Assembly: GCA_028686735.1 (NCBI GenBank)
Contig: JAQUBO010000005.1
Location: 1 to 52,814, forward strand
DNA length: 52,814 nucleotides
Direction of reading: 5' to 3'
Origin: Bacteroidales bacterium
GTDB taxonomy: Bacteria > Bacteroidota > Bacteroidia > Bacteroidales > ML635J-15
Shown: positions 1 to 8,424 of the stretch, one piece after another
Numbering within the stretch: the first letter of the stretch is position 1
Layout: each line of letters starts with the position of its first letter
Notes under the pieces: generated by a model
The model's database searches: none
Seen by the model: only the letters and a program-made list of their open reading frames with translations
What the model was told of the DNA's origin: nothing
Made by a program: the position numbers and the translations under genes

Positions 1-827
1 GAAAAGAGCTTGGTTTGGCTATATAATAACCCAGTTGGCGAAGCAACATTGTGGGCACTAGTGAAAAGAAAGCTCGTTTCGTCTATTTATGGTAATATGA
101 TGGATCGCCCATCATCAACAAAAAAATACAAGACTTTATTGAGGAGTTTGATATCGACATGACTTATGTCCAAAAACAGGAGTTCAAGTCTTTTAACGAC
201 TTTTTTACACGAAAACTAAAAGATAATGCACGACCAGTAGATACGACCTCAACTATTGCGGTATCGCCTGCCGATGGAAAATTATTAGCATATCCCGATA
301 TTAGTAATAACGATTTTATAATAAAAGGTTACCGCTTCGATGTTTTGTCATTTTTGAATAATGCTGAAATTGCTAAAAATTACCTTGATGGCAGTTTAGT
401 AATTATCCGACTTGCTCCTTCTGATTACCACCGGTTTCATTTTCCTATTAGTGGAAAAGTATCTCCTAACACCCAAATTGATGGCGATTATTATTCAGTT
501 AATCCTCTTGCCTTGCGCAAAATAATTGAAATATTCTGTCTGAATAAAAGAGAGTTTGTTATCATTTCAAACACTTTGTTTGGAGATGTTGTGATGGCAG
601 AGGTTGGGGCTACAATGGTAGGGAGTATTATACAAACTTATACAGAGGATTACGTTGTAAAAGGTGAAGAAAAAGGGTTTTTTAAATTTGGTGGGTCGTC
701 AATAGTGCTATTGTTCGAAAAAAATAAAATTCGCATCGATGATGATTTATTGATAAATACTCAAAAAGCTTATGAAACTTCTATTAAGAAAGGAGAAAGA
801 ATTGGAGAATTGAAGATAGTACTATAA
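1..827 (+). CDS. psd: Phosphatidylserine decarboxylase proenzyme (5' end outside window, apparent frameshift)
   Basis: Converts phosphatidylserine to phosphatidylethanolamine at the membrane with a pyruvoyl group made by self-cleavage. The 159-827 part shows FNDFFTRKL, the SPADGK aspartate, SDYHRFHF with the catalytic histidine, YYSVNPLALR, EVGATMVGSIIQT and FKFGGSS; by family analogy cleavage would be between the second Gly and the first Ser (codon at about 696). It resembles the long clostridial-type Psd rather than the short archaetidylserine type usual in Bacteroides (from memory). Bases 1-126 encode the matching N-terminal part (WLYNNPVG, IYGNMMDRPSST) in frame 1, while the rest is in frame 3; the switch falls in a run of seven A at 120-126. 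A lost A (8 to 7) would explain it. The ATG at 159 is internal to the family alignment and is probably not the start. Confidence 0.85.
120..126 (+). other. A7 run at the psd frame break
   Basis: Seven A bases in which the psd reading frame must change by -1 to join the N-terminal and C-terminal parts. In the incoming frame the run reads A-AAA-AAA, the form of a slippery heptamer. A simple one-base deletion or an assembly error is the more likely cause. Confidence 0.6.
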
Positions 828-865
828 AGGTAGGGTAGAAAATAAAAATTGGATTTGCAGGAAAC

Positions 866-975
866 CCATCCTCCATACCGCCAAAACATTTGGCAAAAGT
901 CCAGTGAGGGGAGTTTTGGGCAATGAGAATTCCTACAAAGGACAAAATAATTGATAATAAAAATAATTTTTTCAT
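866..975 (-). pseudogene. 5' fragment of a paralogue of the 765-aa secreted protein
   Basis: From the ATG at 975 the minus strand encodes a signal peptide (MKKLFLLSIILSF...LIAQ) and then NSPHWTFAKCFGGMEDG, matching the N-terminus of the gene at 1431-3728 except for one residue (F for L at position 5). Similarity stops at about base 866, where the reading runs into unrelated sequence and soon ends. Only about 37 codons of the ancestral gene remain, so it is a truncated duplicate and unlikely to be functional. Confidence 0.75.
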
Positions 976-1054
976 AGTTTTATGTTTTTTATTTGTTAGG
1001 ATAATAATTATCCTTTTTTCATTAAAACGTATTTATAAATATATAGTTGCCAAT

Positions 1055-1092
1055 AAAAAAACCGAAGAGGCGTTTTTTGCCGCCTCTTTGGT
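1055..1092 (-). terminator. Rho-independent terminator, copy 1
   Basis: Stem ACCGAAGAGGCG / CGCCTCTTTGGT (12 pairs with one G-U) around an 8-base loop. On the minus strand it is followed by seven T. It lies 12 bp past the stop of the T9SS-domain remnant, so it once ended that gene. Confidence 0.75.
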
Positions 1093-1130
1093 TTTAAATT
1101 CAATTTATTGTTTAACTAATTTAAGATATA

Positions 1131-1430
1131 CATTTATTAAACAAATTATGTCATCCCATTTTGGATCCTAACTTTTTTTCTTGATAAAAAAAGTTACAAA
1201 AAAATCAAGACAAAACGATGCTATCCAACCCGCCTCGAGACAATTCTAATTGTTTCGCTCTCACCGCTTGAGCTGCCCGCCGTTTTGTCAGGCCTACCCG
1301 CGACGCTTCGAATGAAATTCATAGCTTAATTTGCAAAATTCAAGCTCGTAAAAATTATTAAATTTTAAGATTTCGAACATTAGTGATTTGCAATCTGAGT
1401 GCAATATTGTTTTCTTCATAGTTTATATTT
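1131..1430. other. Intergenic stretch with a GC-rich block and an A/T hairpin
   Basis: No convincing gene. It holds a perfect inverted repeat AACTTTTTTT-CTTGAT-AAAAAAAGTT (1170-1195). Next comes a block at 1216-1310 that I count as about 58% GC, well above its surroundings. The rest is AT-rich. The only minus-strand ORF of note is about 40 codons starting MKKT near 1420; it has no recognisable domain. Confidence 0.5.
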
Positions 1431-3728
1431 TTATTCAACAAACAATTTCTCTGTTAAATTATAATTTTTACTTTTTAGCACTATATAATAAATGCCAGTG
1501 TTGAGATGTGAAATGTTTATTTTACACCCACTACCTGTAATGTTTTTACTGCTTAGCAACCGACCAGTATTATCATATATTTGTAGAATTGCTGACTCAA
1601 TATTTGGATATTCCAATACTATTTGTCCGCTAGCAGGGTTGGGATAAACCGAAAGTTTTGCTTGTTGTTGCAGTTTGTAGCCTTGGCACACATCTGCATT
1701 TACAATTATAGTATCTGTCCATTCGCAGTACATATCTCCTTGTGGACTTTGGTAGGTTTTGCCGATAATTACACTTAATGTATCGATTGCTGCTGATAAA
1801 TATGTTTTACTATATGTTTGCCCAATGGTTCCGTCGTGCCATAAATATGTATCATATCCACTTGCGGCTGTAAGAGTAAAAGTATTATTTAAACATACTG
1901 TAGTATCAGACGGTAAGCCACTGCTTATTACAGGTAAAATATTTAAATCAAGATTTACAATTGTATCTCCGCCTGGGCTTTCGATAAATGCTTGGTAAGT
2001 TCCGCTGGAAGCATATTGCTGCTCTCCTACGGATATTGACTCTCCATAACATAACACAGCAGTGGAATCAATATACTCGGGGCATTCTTTGCCATAACGA
2101 GCTAAAAATATATTTGATGAACTTACCAATAAACTTGTATCTTCGCCAAAAGCCAAGTCGGCATCCATAAGACCCGCAAACCAAATATTACCCGCTGCAT
2201 CTACTTTGGTATCGTAAGCATAAACATCAAAACCATTATCAGTACGTAGGTTGCGTACAGAGCATAATTCTCCAGCGGTATTATAGGTAAGGTGTGAAAA
2301 ACCGAGTGTTATATAATACTTACTTCCATCATGCATATAAACTGTATCACCAAAATGTAATGCCACCCCCCAACGTAATCCGACGTAAAGACTGTCATTC
2401 TCATAATTTATATTTCCAATATACCGATCTGATCCTTCAGTATAAGGGGAAGTGTGCCATAATACATCTCCAGTTTCTTTATTCATTGCTAAAATGTAAC
2501 TTGCCATGTTTGTGCCAGAACAATCATAGCATGGGGCTTCAAATATATCCCCGTTTGGAAAAATTGAATAATAATTAACAGATTGATAATTTATTGCACT
2601 CCCTTGTCCTGAAATATATAAAGTACCACTTTCTTCATCAATAGCAATGCTAGTAAAACTTGATCCACCAGCATCAGTATTGGTAGCACGGTACATTTGT
2701 TTTACCCATTGTATTGTGCCAGAAGTATCTATTTTCATTATAAAACCTACATCTAGACCATGCTCCTGAAATTCTATAGTATGGCCGTCGGCAAGATACA
2801 TGGTGCCGGCTGGGTTTTCTTGGGAGGTACTGTCGTTATAGGTCAATTGTGCGGTTCCTACGTAATACATATTATCCTCGGCATCTGCGACCATGTCGAA
2901 AAAATTCAATCTAAATTTTGTAGCATTATACACACTGTCTATAATAGGTTTATGCCATTGAATTTCCATATTTGCGTTAAATTTGAACAAAATAATATTG
3001 TAGCCGAAATCAAAATAAACAGTATCAGTAATAGGCACGGTATCAACATAGTATTGATAATTATAATTTTCATATGGAATGTAGTGATAATTACCTAATA
3101 AATAGTAAGAACTTTCTGAGATATGAAATGGAGCATAACGAATGCTATGGGCATGATCCCAAAAACAACCATAATAGGAGCCTTTTTGTAAGAATTTTGT
3201 AGAAACAATATTCCCATTTACATCTAATTTAGAAAAGTAATTGTAATATTTATAATCAATCCAAGGGAAAGTATAAGGCCATTCCAAAGCACTTGCATAC
3301 AAAATTGTATCTAAAAAATATGTATTATATGGCTCTTTAAATCGTACATCTCCCATAATGTATATGGTATCGTTTTTTATCTGCATCCAGTTGGCATTTG
3401 CATCAAACTGTTGGCACTTTACCGCTTTGGTCCATTGCAGTTCGCCATTACAGTTAAATTTGGCAAGAAAACTTCCACGTGTATTGTCCGAACCAGCAGC
3501 TGTTGGCAAAAGATTGTCGTCAATCCTCATCATCTGGCCATAAGCTCCAAATATGTAAACATTGCCATGGCTGTCCATCTCCATGTGGTGTGGAGCATTG
3601 TTGGGATTCTGGATCATTCCATCCTCCATACCGCCAAAACATTTTGCAAAAGTCCAGTGAGGGGAGTTTTGGGCAATGAGAATTCCTACAAAGGACAAAA
3701 TAATTGATAATAATAATAATTTTTTCAT
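1431..3728 (-). CDS. Secreted protein with T9SS type A sorting domain
   Basis: A 765-aa protein with an N-terminal signal peptide (MKKLLLLSIILSFVGILIAQ). It has a long middle part with repeated W/Y-rich beta segments of the type KFNCNGELQWTKA, KFNANMEIQWHKP, KIDTSGTIQWVKQ and MNKETGDVLWHT. These look like SBBP/beta-propeller-like blades, each pairing a K-F/I-[ND] strand with a QW strand. The last 75 or so residues (SVYPNPASGQIVLEY ... GIYYIVLKSKNYNLTEKLFVE) are a classic type A sorting domain, so it should be exported by T9SS and anchored at or released from the cell surface. ATG start with a well-formed signal peptide. Its 5' region is duplicated at 866-975. Ligand or role unknown. Confidence 0.85.
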   Translation of the reverse strand: MKKLLLLSIILSFVGILIAQNSPHWTFAKCFGGMEDGMIQNPNNAPHHMEMDSHGNVYIFGAYGQMMRIDDNLLPTAAGSDNTRGSFLAKFNCNGELQWTKAVKCQQFDANANWMQIKNDTIYIMGDVRFKEPYNTYFLDTILYASALEWPYTFPWIDYKYYNYFSKLDVNGNIVSTKFLQKGSYYGCFWDHAHSIRYAPFHISESSYYLLGNYHYIPYENYNYQYYVDTVPITDTVYFDFGYNIILFKFNANMEIQWHKPIIDSVYNATKFRLNFFDMVADAEDNMYYVGTAQLTYNDSTSQENPAGTMYLADGHTIEFQEHGLDVGFIMKIDTSGTIQWVKQMYRATNTDAGGSSFTSIAIDEESGTLYISGQGSAINYQSVNYYSIFPNGDIFEAPCYDCSGTNMASYILAMNKETGDVLWHTSPYTEGSDRYIGNINYENDSLYVGLRWGVALHFGDTVYMHDGSKYYITLGFSHLTYNTAGELCSVRNLRTDNGFDVYAYDTKVDAAGNIWFAGLMDADLAFGEDTSLLVSSSNIFLARYGKECPEYIDSTAVLCYGESISVGEQQYASSGTYQAFIESPGGDTIVNLDLNILPVISSGLPSDTTVCLNNTFTLTAASGYDTYLWHDGTIGQTYSKTYLSAAIDTLSVIIGKTYQSPQGDMYCEWTDTIIVNADVCQGYKLQQQAKLSVYPNPASGQIVLEYPNIESAILQIYDNTGRLLSSKNITGSGCKINISHLNTGIYYIVLKSKNYNLTEKLFVE

Positions 3729-3750
3729 AGTTTTATGTTTTTTATTTGTT

Positions 3751-3767
3751 AGGATAATAATTATCCT
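3751..3767. promoter_or_regulatory. 17-bp palindrome in the leader of the 765-aa gene
   Basis: AGGATAAT-A-ATTATCCT is a perfect inverted repeat centred 31 bp upstream of the ATG at 3728. It is kept unchanged in the duplicate at 998-1014. It could be an operator, or a weak hairpin terminator for plus-strand transcripts since six T follow it on that strand. No factor can be named. Confidence 0.35.
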
Positions 3768-3807
3768 TTTTTCATTAAAACGTATTTATAAATATATAGT
3801 TGCCAAT

Positions 3808-3845
3808 AAAAAAACCGCAGAGGCGTTTTTTGCCGCCTCTTTGGT
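3808..3845 (-). terminator. Rho-independent terminator, copy 2
   Basis: Stem ACCGCAGAGGCG / CGCCTCTTTGGT with one mismatch, then seven T on the minus strand. It starts 12 bp after the stop codon of the T9SS-domain remnant at 3858 and separates it from the 765-aa gene. Confidence 0.8.
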
Positions 3846-3857
3846 TTTAAATTCAAT

Positions 3858-4133
3858 TTATTGTTTAACTAATTTAAGGTATTTAACACTACCATCCTGC
3901 AATTCAACATGTAGAATATAGTTTGCCGGCATTAAAGCACTAATTTCCATTTCGTTTTTATTGCCCGAATACACCACTTTACCCTTAAGATCAAATATCT
4001 TGATATAAGTGATTTTATCTGCATCTTTCCCTTCCAGCCGTATAACATCCTTTGCAGGGTTTGGCACTATATACAGTTTGTTCTGTGGTAAATTCCCAGC
4101 CTCATCATCATATTTTAGACAGAAACTAACCAA
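3858..4133 (-). pseudogene. C-terminal remnant of a T9SS-exported protein
   Basis: Encodes about 90 residues: LYIVPNPAKDVIRLEG ... IKIFDLKGKVVYSG ... LMPANYILHVELQDGSVKYLKLVKQ. This is a complete T9SS type A sorting domain without the cargo that normally precedes it. The open frame begins at a TTG, is closed by an in-frame stop two codons further upstream (4140-4142), and has no signal peptide, so the product could not reach the secretion system. Most likely the 3' end of a deleted tandem paralogue of the neighbouring secreted protein; its terminator is still intact. Confidence 0.75.
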
Positions 4134-4186
4134 GTGAAACTATTCATAAATAGTGCCTGCAAGTAGTAGATACTTATGGTTATTTT

Positions 4187-4226
4187 AGTGAAAGAAGTTA
4201 TATATGAGTGAAAGAAGTTATATATG
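4187..4226. repeat. Tandem 20-bp direct repeat (2 copies)
   Basis: AGTGAAAGAAGTTATATATG occurs twice head to tail at 4187-4206 and 4207-4226, between the T9SS remnant and the methyltransferase gene. No function can be assigned. Confidence 0.8.
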
Positions 4227-4245
4227 AGAAAACTATCACTTTTTG

Positions 4246-4283
4246 TGTCTTTGACCTGCCTGTCGGCAGACAGGTCAAAGACA
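4246..4283. repeat. Palindrome TGTCTTTGACCTG / CAGGTCAAAGACA
   Basis: Thirteen-base perfect arms enclose CCTGTCGGCAGA, which itself pairs CTG with CAG across a TCGG loop, giving a long hairpin. There is no T-run of terminator length on either side. The core resembles CCTGCCTG...CAGGCAGG palindromes that I recall as scattered in Bacteroidota intergenic DNA. Confidence 0.7.
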
Positions 4284-4328
4284 AAATAAAAAAACTCATA
4301 CATATTACTATAAATCAAAAATAAACAA

Positions 4329-4336
4329 TATTTTTG
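4329..4336 (+). promoter_or_regulatory. Possible -7 promoter box (TATTTTTG)
   Basis: Matches the Bacteroidota sigma-ABfr -7 consensus TAnnTTTG, 20 bp before the ATG at 4357. No clear -33 TTTG partner is visible, so this is tentative. Confidence 0.4.
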
Positions 4337-4356
4337 CACATAATAAAAAAAGACTT

Positions 4357-5097
4357 ATGGCTTTATTAGAGAGCATCGAAAAACAAGGGAATTGGTTATT
4401 CAAATATCGTAGTTTTTTACCTTTGATGATATTTGCACCTGGTTTAGCATGGTATATTTATTTAACTTATAATCGTGGGCAAGTTAATATTTGGTGGTTA
4501 GATTTAATCTTTCTTTCCATTGGATTACTTGGTCTTGGGATTCGAATTTTTACCGTTGGTTTTACCCCAAAAGGAACCAGTGGACGAAATACCAGTGCAG
4601 GGCAGGTAGCAGAAAAACTAAACACATCAGGAATTTATTCTGTGGTGCGACACCCTTTGTATCTTGGGAACTTTTTTATGTGGCTTGCTCCAGTATTAAT
4701 GATAACTGACTTATGGTTTGCATTATTCTTTTGTGCTTTTTATTGGATATATTATGAAAGAATAATGTTTGCTGAAGAGGCTTTTTTGCGAAGGAAATTC
4801 GAGAAATCTTATTTCGAGTGGGCAGAAAAAACTCCAGCTTTCTTTCCCAAATTCTCAAATTATCGTAAATCAAAACTTGATTTTTCGATAAAAAATGTTT
4901 TAAAAAGAGAATATAATGGGTTTTTTAATCTAATATTGATAATGACATTGTTTCGTGTAATCGCTTTTGCAATTGTTTATAAGCAGTTTTACCTCGATTT
5001 ACCATGGATTATTGTGTTTGGAACTGGGTTTACAATATTTGCTATTTTGAAAATCTTAAAAAAATTCACTAATGTTCTTAATGTTGAAGGTCGTTAA
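4357..5097 (+). CDS. Membrane methyltransferase, isoprenylcysteine/phospholipid methyltransferase family
   Basis: A 246-aa polytopic inner-membrane protein with hydrophobic segments near residues 18-37, 48-68, about 110-135, and two at the C-terminus. The family signature is clear: GIYSVVRHPLYLGNFFMWLAP (SAM-binding RHP motif) followed by EEAFLRRKFEKSYFEWAEKTP, the E-E-x-x-L...Y-x-x-Y/W pattern of ICMT/PEMT-like enzymes. Members methylate prenylcysteines, phospholipids or, in some bacteria, lipid A phosphate; the substrate here cannot be told. It is 48 bp upstream of an ABC exporter operon and may be co-transcribed. ATG start agrees with the first membrane segment. Confidence 0.8.
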   Translation: MALLESIEKQGNWLFKYRSFLPLMIFAPGLAWYIYLTYNRGQVNIWWLDLIFLSIGLLGLGIRIFTVGFTPKGTSGRNTSAGQVAEKLNTSGIYSVVRHPLYLGNFFMWLAPVLMITDLWFALFFCAFYWIYYERIMFAEEAFLRRKFEKSYFEWAEKTPAFFPKFSNYRKSKLDFSIKNVLKREYNGFFNLILIMTLFRVIAFAIVYKQFYLDLPWIIVFGTGFTIFAILKILKKFTNVLNVEGR

Positions 5098-5145
5098 GTA
5101 TCAAATTATAATTTATAGTTTTAAAAATTCTGAAAATATCATAAA

Positions 5146-6078
5146 ATGAATACACTAATTGCAGAAAATATTGTTAAAAAATTCTCTAATCATTTGGCTC
5201 TTGATGAGGTTTCGATAGAGGTTCCTAAAGGTAGTATTTATGGACTATTAGGGCCAAATGGAGCAGGAAAAACCACTCTGATCAGAATTATCAATCAAAT
5301 AACAGCTCCAGATACGGGACAAGTTTATTTTAATGGCGAAAAATTAAGCTCAAAACATATTGCACAAATTGGATATCTGCCAGAAGAACGCGGGCTTTAT
5401 AAAAAAATGAGCGTAGGAGAACAATCTCTGTATCTATGCCAACTAAAAGGAATGTCTAAAAAAGACGCTCTTACTGGACTAAAATATTGGTTTGAGAAAT
5501 TTGAAATACAAGCATGGTGGGATAAAAAAGTAGAAGAGCTGTCAAAAGGGATGCAACAAAAAGTACAATTTATTACAACAGTACTGCATAAACCAGAGCT
5601 GCTTATATTTGATGAGCCGTTTAGTGGATTTGACCCAATTAACGCAAACACTATAAAGAAAGAAATACAAGAATTAAATCGTAATGGGGCAACTATTATT
5701 TTTTCTACACATAATATGTCGTCTGTCGAAGAGTTATGCTCTCATATTGCACTTATTAATAAATCAAAAAAAATATTAGAAGGCGAAATTAATATGGTGC
5801 GAGAACAACATTCTGCTCCAATTTATGAACTAGAGTACAGTGGCTTTTTTAATAAATTAGAAACAACTTTAACATCAGATTATAAAATTCTGGACTTAGA
5901 CGAATCTAAAACAGGCGGAATACTTACTGTAGAAGTGCTAAATGACCAAATGACTAGTAACGATTTGCTAAAAAAAATGATGCAACATGGCACAATCTCA
6001 TCTTTTCGCAAAAATTTGCCTAGTATGAATGATATTTTTATCAAAGTAGTGGGAGATACTAATTCAGTAACCGAATAA
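5146..6078 (+). CDS. ABC transporter ATP-binding protein (NatA-like)
   Basis: A 310-aa ATPase subunit. Walker A GPNGAGKTT is at about residues 36-44, the signature is LSKGMQQK (132-139) instead of LSGGQ, as is common in the NatA/ABC-2 exporter group, Walker B LLIFDEP is at 152-158, and the H-loop is STHN at 187-190. The last 80 or so residues form the DUF4162-type tail of this group. The gene lies 10 bp upstream of its permease, so together they form a two-gene exporter. NatAB exports Na+ in Bacillus, but the substrate of Bacteroidota relatives is unknown. Confidence 0.9.
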   Translation: MNTLIAENIVKKFSNHLALDEVSIEVPKGSIYGLLGPNGAGKTTLIRIINQITAPDTGQVYFNGEKLSSKHIAQIGYLPEERGLYKKMSVGEQSLYLCQLKGMSKKDALTGLKYWFEKFEIQAWWDKKVEELSKGMQQKVQFITTVLHKPELLIFDEPFSGFDPINANTIKKEIQELNRNGATIIFSTHNMSSVEELCSHIALINKSKKILEGEINMVREQHSAPIYELEYSGFFNKLETTLTSDYKILDLDESKTGGILTVEVLNDQMTSNDLLKKMMQHGTISSFRKNLPSMNDIFIKVVGDTNSVTE

Positions 6079-6088
6079 TAACAAAACT

Positions 6089-7474
6089 ATGAACAAAATA
6101 GGTTTAATAATAAAACGAGAATACGGTACCAGAGTCAAAAAAAAGACATTTATTATAATGACTTTATTAGGACCAATATTATTTGCTGCATTAATGATTG
6201 CACCAGTTATTCTTATGAAAATGGAAAGCGATGATTTTAAAAAAATTGCCGTAATTGATGAAAATCGTATTTTTGATACTTCTTTAAAAAATACCGAATA
6301 TATTAACTTCGACTTTGTTTCGGATAAATATTTTGACCCTGCAACTGTAAGTTATAATCTTACTCAAGCTAAAGCAGATTTGAAAGACTCTGATTATTAT
6401 GCTTTGTTATATATCCCTCACACTGCCGTGCAAACAAATAGAGGGTCTGTACAACTTTTGTCGTATCAGCAACCAAACATGGGGCTCAAAATGCATATTG
6501 CTAACGGAATCGAAAAGCATATAGAGGATATTAAGTTAAGTAAAAAAGCCGAAGACCTGGGGATATCACAAAATGATGTTGATGATATTCTTATGGTTGT
6601 TAATACAAATATAAATGTTGTAACAACAACTCTTAGCGAAGACGGTAGCGAAAAAGAATCTTCAACCGAAATTGCAATGATTATTGGATATATTTGTGGG
6701 TTCTTAATTTATATGTTCGTATTTATGTACGGTTCACAAGTTATGCGTGGGGTTATCGAAGAAAAATCAAATAGAATTATCGAAGTTATAGTATCTTCTG
6801 TAAAGCCATTTCAACTTATGATGGGGAAAATTATTGGTGTCGCTTTGGTGGGATTAACCCAATTTGTATTGTGGGTTGTTCTTACAATCGGCTTAGTATT
6901 TGTTGGTCAGTCCTTATTGCTAAAAGATTATGATTTAACTGACGCTTCTCAAAATCAAATGGTAATGGGGTCTCAATTAGATAGTACAGAAAACCCTCAA
7001 GATGAAAATGCAATGCAATTTGAAGAAATGTTTAAAGCCGTTTACTCTGTAAATTATGTCGCTATTATTTCTTTATTCTTATTTTATTTCCTTAGCGGAT
7101 ACTTACTTTATGCTGCTCTATTTGCTGTTGTTGGATCTGCCGTTGATAACGAAACTGATACACAGCAATTTATGTTGCCAATTACAATTCCGCTGGTTTT
7201 AGGTATTGTTGTAATGATTTCGGCAATTAACAATCCATCAGGGAGTCTTGCATACTGGTTCTCTATTATACCTTTTACATCACCAATTGTAATGATGGTT
7301 AGAATACCATTTGGGGTACCAATTGCAGATTTAATTATTTCTATGAGTTTATTAGTGGCAAGTTTTATTTTTATGACATGGTTTGCAGCAAAAATATATC
7401 GGGTCGGAATACTTATGTACGGTAAAAAAGTAAACTATAAAGAATTATGGAAATGGCTAAAGTATAAAAATTAG
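6089..7474 (+). CDS. ABC transporter permease (NatB-like, ABC-2 family)
   Basis: A 461-aa membrane protein. Residues 1-45 hold a cytosolic start (KREYGTRVKKKTF) and the first membrane helix, then an extracytoplasmic domain of about 170 residues (39-200). Five or so further helices follow, with the cytosolic motif GVIEEKSNRIIEVIVSSVKPFQLMMGK typical of ABC-2/NatB permeases. A hydrophilic Gln/Asp/Glu-rich loop (about 285-310) sits between helices. Pairs with the ATPase just upstream. Its TAG stop overlaps the GTG start of the next gene by one base, implying translational coupling with the phosphatase gene. Confidence 0.88.
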   Translation: MNKIGLIIKREYGTRVKKKTFIIMTLLGPILFAALMIAPVILMKMESDDFKKIAVIDENRIFDTSLKNTEYINFDFVSDKYFDPATVSYNLTQAKADLKDSDYYALLYIPHTAVQTNRGSVQLLSYQQPNMGLKMHIANGIEKHIEDIKLSKKAEDLGISQNDVDDILMVVNTNINVVTTTLSEDGSEKESSTEIAMIIGYICGFLIYMFVFMYGSQVMRGVIEEKSNRIIEVIVSSVKPFQLMMGKIIGVALVGLTQFVLWVVLTIGLVFVGQSLLLKDYDLTDASQNQMVMGSQLDSTENPQDENAMQFEEMFKAVYSVNYVAIISLFLFYFLSGYLLYAALFAVVGSAVDNETDTQQFMLPITIPLVLGIVVMISAINNPSGSLAYWFSIIPFTSPIVMMVRIPFGVPIADLIISMSLLVASFIFMTWFAAKIYRVGILMYGKKVNYKELWKWLKYKN

Positions 7475-8403
7475 TGAAAGTAGCTTCTATAGATATTGGT
7501 ACTAACACATGCAATTTGCTTGTTGCTGAGAATAACAATACAACAAATATATGCTTTATACATCGAGAAAAACAGCCTATTAGCTTAATAAATAAAGATG
7601 ACGAGCAAAATAATATAATCTCCAAAAAAACGATTAATAATCTCCTTAGTGTCCTTAGAGAGTATAAGCTTACAATACAGAAATTAGGTGTGAAAACTGT
7701 TATCGCAACGGCTACTAGTGGAATAAGAAGTGCAGAAAATAAAGATGAAATTATAAAGTCTATAAAGTCAGAAACTGGATTTGATATAGAAATAATTGAC
7801 GGAAATCGTGAAGCTGAACTTGTTTTTGCAGGAGTAAAAAATGCAGTACAATTAAATAAAAAATATAATTTAATTATTGATATTGGGGGTGGAAGCATTG
7901 AGTTTATTATTGCAAATTTAACAGATTTAAAACGTACTTATAGTTTCCATATAGGTGTTGCTAGATTACTTAATCGATATAAGTTCTCGGAACCATTAAG
8001 TGCTGATGATATTAATACTATAACTCAAATTTTAGATCATAATTTAGCCGATATGATAAATCTATGTAAATCACTAAAGATAGACACAATAATAGGTTCG
8101 TCAGGGTCGTACGAGACATTTGCAAATTTGATAAAATATGAATGTAATATCAATTTGAGCGAAGATGTGCCTTATAATATTATTGATATTGATTGTTTTG
8201 AAAAAGTACATAAAAAGTTAATTAGTTATAATTTTGAGCAAAGGAAAGCTATGCCCGGTATGGAGATTATCAGAGTACAGCTAATTCCTATATCATCAGT
8301 GGTTACCAAATACTTATTAGATAAACTTAATATAAAAAAGTTTATGCAATCAAACTTTTCTATCAAAGAAGGTCTGATTTTTGATTATCTTAGCCAAAAA
8401 TAA
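7474..8403 (+). CDS. Ppx/GppA family phosphatase
   Basis: A 309-aa member of the ASKHA fold exopolyphosphatase/pppGpp phosphatase family. The two phosphate-binding loops are seen at DIGTNTCNLLV (7-17) and DIGGGSIEF (136-144), with the conserved NREAELVFAG between them. Length equals the short form with no C-terminal HD domain. It acts in the cytosol on polyphosphate and/or guanosine pentaphosphate; which one is not decidable from sequence. The start is GTG, chosen because the ASIDIGTNT strand begins at residue 4 and the gene overlaps the permease stop. Confidence 0.88.
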   Translation: MKVASIDIGTNTCNLLVAENNNTTNICFIHREKQPISLINKDDEQNNIISKKTINNLLSVLREYKLTIQKLGVKTVIATATSGIRSAENKDEIIKSIKSETGFDIEIIDGNREAELVFAGVKNAVQLNKKYNLIIDIGGGSIEFIIANLTDLKRTYSFHIGVARLLNRYKFSEPLSADDINTITQILDHNLADMINLCKSLKIDTIIGSSGSYETFANLIKYECNINLSEDVPYNIIDIDCFEKVHKKLISYNFEQRKAMPGMEIIRVQLIPISSVVTKYLLDKLNIKKFMQSNFSIKEGLIFDYLSQK

Positions 8404-8424
8404 TAATTTAATAAATAATAAGAG

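Larger units (their letters stand above)
866..1128 (-). repeat. Copy 1 of a 260-bp duplication (partner at 3619-3878)
   Basis: Bases 866-1125 match 3619-3878 with no indel (constant offset 2753) and, by my eye alignment, three mismatches. Read on the minus strand, the unit holds the last codons of a T9SS sorting domain (YLKLVKQ-stop, stop at 1105-1107), a rho-independent terminator, a short leader and the first 37 codons of a secreted protein beginning MKKLFLLS. It is a gene-junction fragment left by duplication of a tandem T9SS-protein array, not a mobile element: no terminal inverted repeats are visible. Confidence 0.85.
3619..3878 (-). repeat. Copy 2 of the 260-bp duplication (partner at 866-1125)
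   Basis: The intact version of the junction: the tail of the T9SS-domain remnant (3858-4133), its terminator, the leader and the first 37 codons of the 765-aa gene. Three base differences from copy 1, two of them in coding or terminator-stem positions. Confidence 0.85.

Noticed and set aside
923..1171. An 82-codon plus-strand ORF, with an 81-codon twin at 3676-3921, hydrophobic in the middle
   Set aside because: Both lie antisense to the duplicated gene junction, are explained by the copied DNA, and cross a terminator and the start of a clear secreted-protein gene. No independent sign of coding.
4115..4339. A 74-codon minus-strand ORF
   Set aside because: It overlaps the T9SS-domain remnant in another frame and crosses the tandem repeat and palindrome; composition is that of random AT-rich DNA.
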